Assembly: GCA_963778845.1 (NCBI GenBank)
Contig: CAVZVW010000002.1
Coordinates: forward strand, 39,362 to 103,361
Direction: 5' to 3'
DNA: 64,000 bases
Origin: CAVZVW01 sp963778845
Lineage (GTDB): Bacteria; Actinomycetota; Actinomycetes; Actinomycetales; Kineosporiaceae
Below are positions 62,041-64,000 of the stretch, piece after piece; the first letter of the stretch is position 1; each line of letters starts with the position of its first letter. Position numbers and translations under genes: made by a program. The notes beneath the pieces were generated by a model. It saw nothing but the letters and a program-made list of their open reading frames with translations, was not told the origin of the DNA and did not search any database.

Positions 62041-62577
62041 GTTCGGATCATCGCATCCGCCCGCCGATGATCGCCCCCGGTGGTCGACGTCACGCGTTGG
62101 CCCGGCTCGGCGGTCGGCGGTCGGCGGTCGGCGGTTGCCACTGTCCGGCTGAGGGCACTAGGCGCCGGCGCCAGCGCCGCTACGGCGGCAGGGCACTGGG
62201 CGCGAGATGCTTTGCACTGCACGCCGATCCGCAACACCGGTCGCCCGCCGCCGCTGCCACATGCCGCACCGCCGCCCGCACAGGCTCTGCACGCCGATCC
62301 GCAACACCGATCACCCACCGACCATGCGTCATGCCGCTCCCGCTCGCATGCCGCAGGCTCTGCACGCCGATCCGCAACACCGGCGGGTCGGGCGCGGACG
62401 TCCCTGGCCGCGAGAGGTGTCCCGGGTGCCCGTTGCGTATCTGCGTGCATTGCAAAGCATCGCGACACCAACCCCTCACAAGACGTCGGGCCTGCGGTGG
62501 GTGTGGTTGACCACGAGACCTCGAGACCACGAACCAACCGGCCCCACTGCTCGGGTGCCGGCCGCTCCGACTGGCCC
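62041..62577. other. Gene-free gap (537 bp) holding element copy 4
   Basis: Upstream of the MFS gene I see no gene. The gap contains the fourth inverted-repeat element with three forward units and one inverted unit. Confidence 0.75.
62208..62459. repeat. Inverted-repeat element, copy 4 (252 bp)
   Basis: Forward units at 62208-62235, 62278-62305 and 62351-62378 (each ending GCACGCCGATCCGCAAC) and an inverted unit at 62432-62459 (GTTGCG at its start, GCAAAGCA at its end). CGCGA flanks both outer ends. This is the clearest copy in the window. Confidence 0.75.
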
Positions 62578-63366
62578 TCAGGGCGTGAGCGCGAGGCTGA
62601 GGACCGACGTTGCCAGCGTGCAGTCGCCGGCCAGCGTCAAGGTCGCCGACTCGGGGCCGACCCTGCGCCACATCAGGAGATCCAAGGCGCTCGGGCTGCC
62701 GCGCACCTCCGCCGACGCCGGGGCACCCGAGACAGCCGAGTCACCCGAGGCCGCCGAGCCAGCCGCATCGCCCGTCCCGTCGCCGGCCAGCACCCACCGG
62801 CCGAGCGGCTCGTCGAGCGTCCCGACCGCGACGAGAGCCACCGAGCCCGTGATCGCCGCGATGCGACCCAGCCTCACCTGGCGCGGGAACATCATGGTCG
62901 CGACCTCGTCGACCCCGTCCAAGGCGAGTTCGTCGTCCAGGTCGACGGCGCAGCCCTGCGAAGCCTGCCCGTCCCACAGATGGATGGCCGTCTCGTGCAC
63001 CTGCCGGCGGAACCAGAACGCGGTCGTGTGCGGCTCCGGGCCGAACGACCAGCATGCGGCGTCCGGGCCGGCTGAGCGCAGCGCCACGATGAGCGCGCGC
63101 GCCCCCTCCGTGTACCACTCGGCGAGCGCCGCCTGCTCGTCCGGGGCCTGGGGTGGCTGCGTGTTGGGGTGGCCGTCCACGACGGCGCCCCGGGCCCAGC
63201 GATGCACCTGGTCCAGGTGCTGACCCAGATCGCGCAGCGTCCAGCCAGGGCAGCTCGGTACCGACGCATGGAGGTCACCGGCCGCGAGGAGCCTCGCGAA
63301 GGCGGTCACGAGCACGTCGAGCCGGTCGAGATAGTCGGCTGGGCTCAGCGGCGACCCGCGATGCAT
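62578..63366 (-). CDS. Maleylpyruvate isomerase N-terminal/DinB-like mycothiol-dependent protein
   Basis: A 262-residue protein of the MDMPI/DinB four-helix family: VPSCPGWTLRDLGQHLDQVHRWA with two metal-binding His, and WFRRQVHETAIHLWDGQ supplying further His. Such proteins bind a metal and use mycothiol in Actinobacteria; the specific reaction is unknown. A low-complexity Ser/Gly/Ala insert lies about 195-220 before the C-terminal domain (LDLLMWRRV). The next gene upstream ends 12 bp before its start. Confidence 0.85.
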   Translation of the reverse strand: MHRGSPLSPADYLDRLDVLVTAFARLLAAGDLHASVPSCPGWTLRDLGQHLDQVHRWARGAVVDGHPNTQPPQAPDEQAALAEWYTEGARALIVALRSAGPDAACWSFGPEPHTTAFWFRRQVHETAIHLWDGQASQGCAVDLDDELALDGVDEVATMMFPRQVRLGRIAAITGSVALVAVGTLDEPLGRWVLAGDGTGDAAGSAASGDSAVSGAPASAEVRGSPSALDLLMWRRVGPESATLTLAGDCTLATSVLSLALTP

Positions 63367-63378
63367 GGGCGAGGCTCC

Positions 63379-64000
63379 TCAGTCGGTGATGTCCAACAAG
63401 GTGAATCGTCGCACCCGCTCGGGATCGCCGTGACAGCTCACGAGGACCGCTGCCGACAGGTCGGCGCGCAACCGGACGCGCCAGTGCCGGCCCGCCCCGG
63501 CGTCGAGTCCGACGTCCCAGACGCCCTCGTCGTCCTGCGCCCACCACGACGCCGTGAGCTCGTCTCCTCCGGTCGGCGCGGGGCGTCGTCCCGCGAGCTG
63601 GAGGGCGGCGAAGTGAAGGGCGGCCTGGGCGACCGGTGGGCGACCGCAGCGCCCACGGTGATGGGCCAGATCCACGGTCCCGTGCCGCAGTGCGTCGAGC
63701 ACGCCGATCGCGGAGCCCGCGTCGAGCCCACCGAAGAGCTCGCCGTCCGGCAGGACGAGCACGTTCGCAGAGAAGCGGTGACCGCCCAAGTGTGAGCACT
63801 CCCAGACATCCCACCCCCGATCGAGCAGGGGCTGGACGAGGCCCCGCCCTCGCACGCCGCAGCATGCGTCGCGGCGGGCGTGCGTGCATACCAGGACGAG
63901 CGCGCCGCCGGGGGACGCCGCCGCGTCGGGGGACGCCGCGCCGCCGGGGGACGCCGCCGCGTCGGGTGCCGCCGCCGCCCCAGGCTCCGTGGCCGCCCCC
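63379..64000 (-). CDS. Sucrase/ferredoxin-like protein (5' end outside window)
   Basis: A frame open to the right edge and ending at 63379. A GTG at 63855 is internal, because the frame upstream encodes the family motif LVLVCTHARRDACCGVRGRGL, followed by WECSHLGGHRFSANVLVLPDGELFGG; these supply the Cys and His thought to hold a [2Fe-2S] cluster in the Suc_Fer-like family. Between the edge and CTHA there is an Ala/Pro/Ser-rich low-complexity insert from repeated 27-bp DNA. C-terminal part: RHWRVRLRADLSAAVLVSCHGD. It ends 12 bp before the DinB-like gene. Confidence 0.82.
   Translation of the reverse strand, partial: GAATEPGAAAAPDAAASPGGAASPDAAASPGGALVLVCTHARRDACCGVRGRGLVQPLLDRGWDVWECSHLGGHRFSANVLVLPDGELFGGLDAGSAIGVLDALRHGTVDLAHHRGRCGRPPVAQAALHFAALQLAGRRPAPTGGDELTASWWAQDDEGVWDVGLDAGAGRHWRVRLRADLSAAVLVSCHGDPERVRRFTLLDITD

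Noticed and set aside
62208..62459. CRISPR array
   Set aside because: The spaced repeats are only three direct plus one inverted, spacers are 42-53 bp and similar in composition, and no cas gene is present.
62208..62459. Conserved peptide family (ALHADPQ / LRICVQSK) encoded by the repeat units
   Set aside because: The peptides appear only because the same DNA repeats; frames are not maintained between units and lack start signals and codon bias.

Overview
The window is high-GC DNA (third codon positions almost all G or C, many GTG and some TTG starts). It looks like a chromosomal segment from a high-GC actinobacterium, most likely a Micrococcales member of the Cellulomonas type; that genus-level placement is inference. 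Supporting signs are a DUF3151 gene next to class II aldolase, a dnaK-grpE-dnaJ-hspR operon behind a HAIR operator, a mycothiol-type DinB/maleylpyruvate isomerase protein, a sucrase/ferredoxin-like protein and probable leaderless promoters (TANNNT 6-8 nt before the start codon). I see no rRNA, tRNA, prophage, CRISPR array or intact insertion sequence.

Layout. 0-4 kb: end of an unknown gene, DUF3151, fructose-bisphosphate aldolase, and a secreted subtilase with a PASTA domain. 4-13 kb: a minus-strand run of TrmH-type methyltransferase, GNAT acetyltransferase, two FtsX-type permeases and two ATPases. 13.5-19.2 kb: DedA, an MFS exporter divergent from an ArsR-like regulator, an ATP-grasp enzyme, an orphan histidine kinase and a Gly/Ser-rich secreted protein. 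20-24 kb: pyrE, SDR, CNNM/CorC-type membrane protein and exonuclease III. 24-29 kb: a second FtsX system (one fused double ATPase, one permease), then a CGNR zinc-finger regulator overlapping an antisense 53-codon gene. 29.6-39.7 kb: clpB, an AspT/YbjL-type transporter and the HspR-controlled chaperone operon. 39.8-47.5 kb: an OmpR-type two-component pair among low-complexity secreted proteins, then apbE, a haem b membrane protein, a NuoF-like flavoprotein and a ferredoxin, which together look like an electron-transfer chain. 47.8-51.2 kb: a TPP-riboswitch-controlled ECF transporter (ykoE-ykoD-ykoC type) whose ATPase gene carries a frameshift. 51.5-60.1 kb: histidine utilisation (hutI with a homocysteine methyltransferase on +, hutH-hutU-M20 amidohydrolase-hutF on -) behind a perfect 26-bp palindrome. 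60-64 kb: cold-shock gene with a terminator-like leader, MFS transporter, DinB-like protein and a partial sucrase/ferredoxin-like gene.

The most unusual content is between the genes. Four intergenic gaps (near 13.3, 19.8, 32.9 and 62.3 kb) carry a recurring 28-nt sequence, forward on the left and inverted on the right, giving MITE-like elements of about 210-495 bp that no standard feature class explains. The window also has an unusual number of short tandem repeats, several of them in-frame inside conserved proteins (TrmH N-terminus, DnaK C-terminus, ferredoxin linker).

Coordinates come from reading frames and sequence motifs by eye. Family assignments rest on remembered motifs, with no database search.
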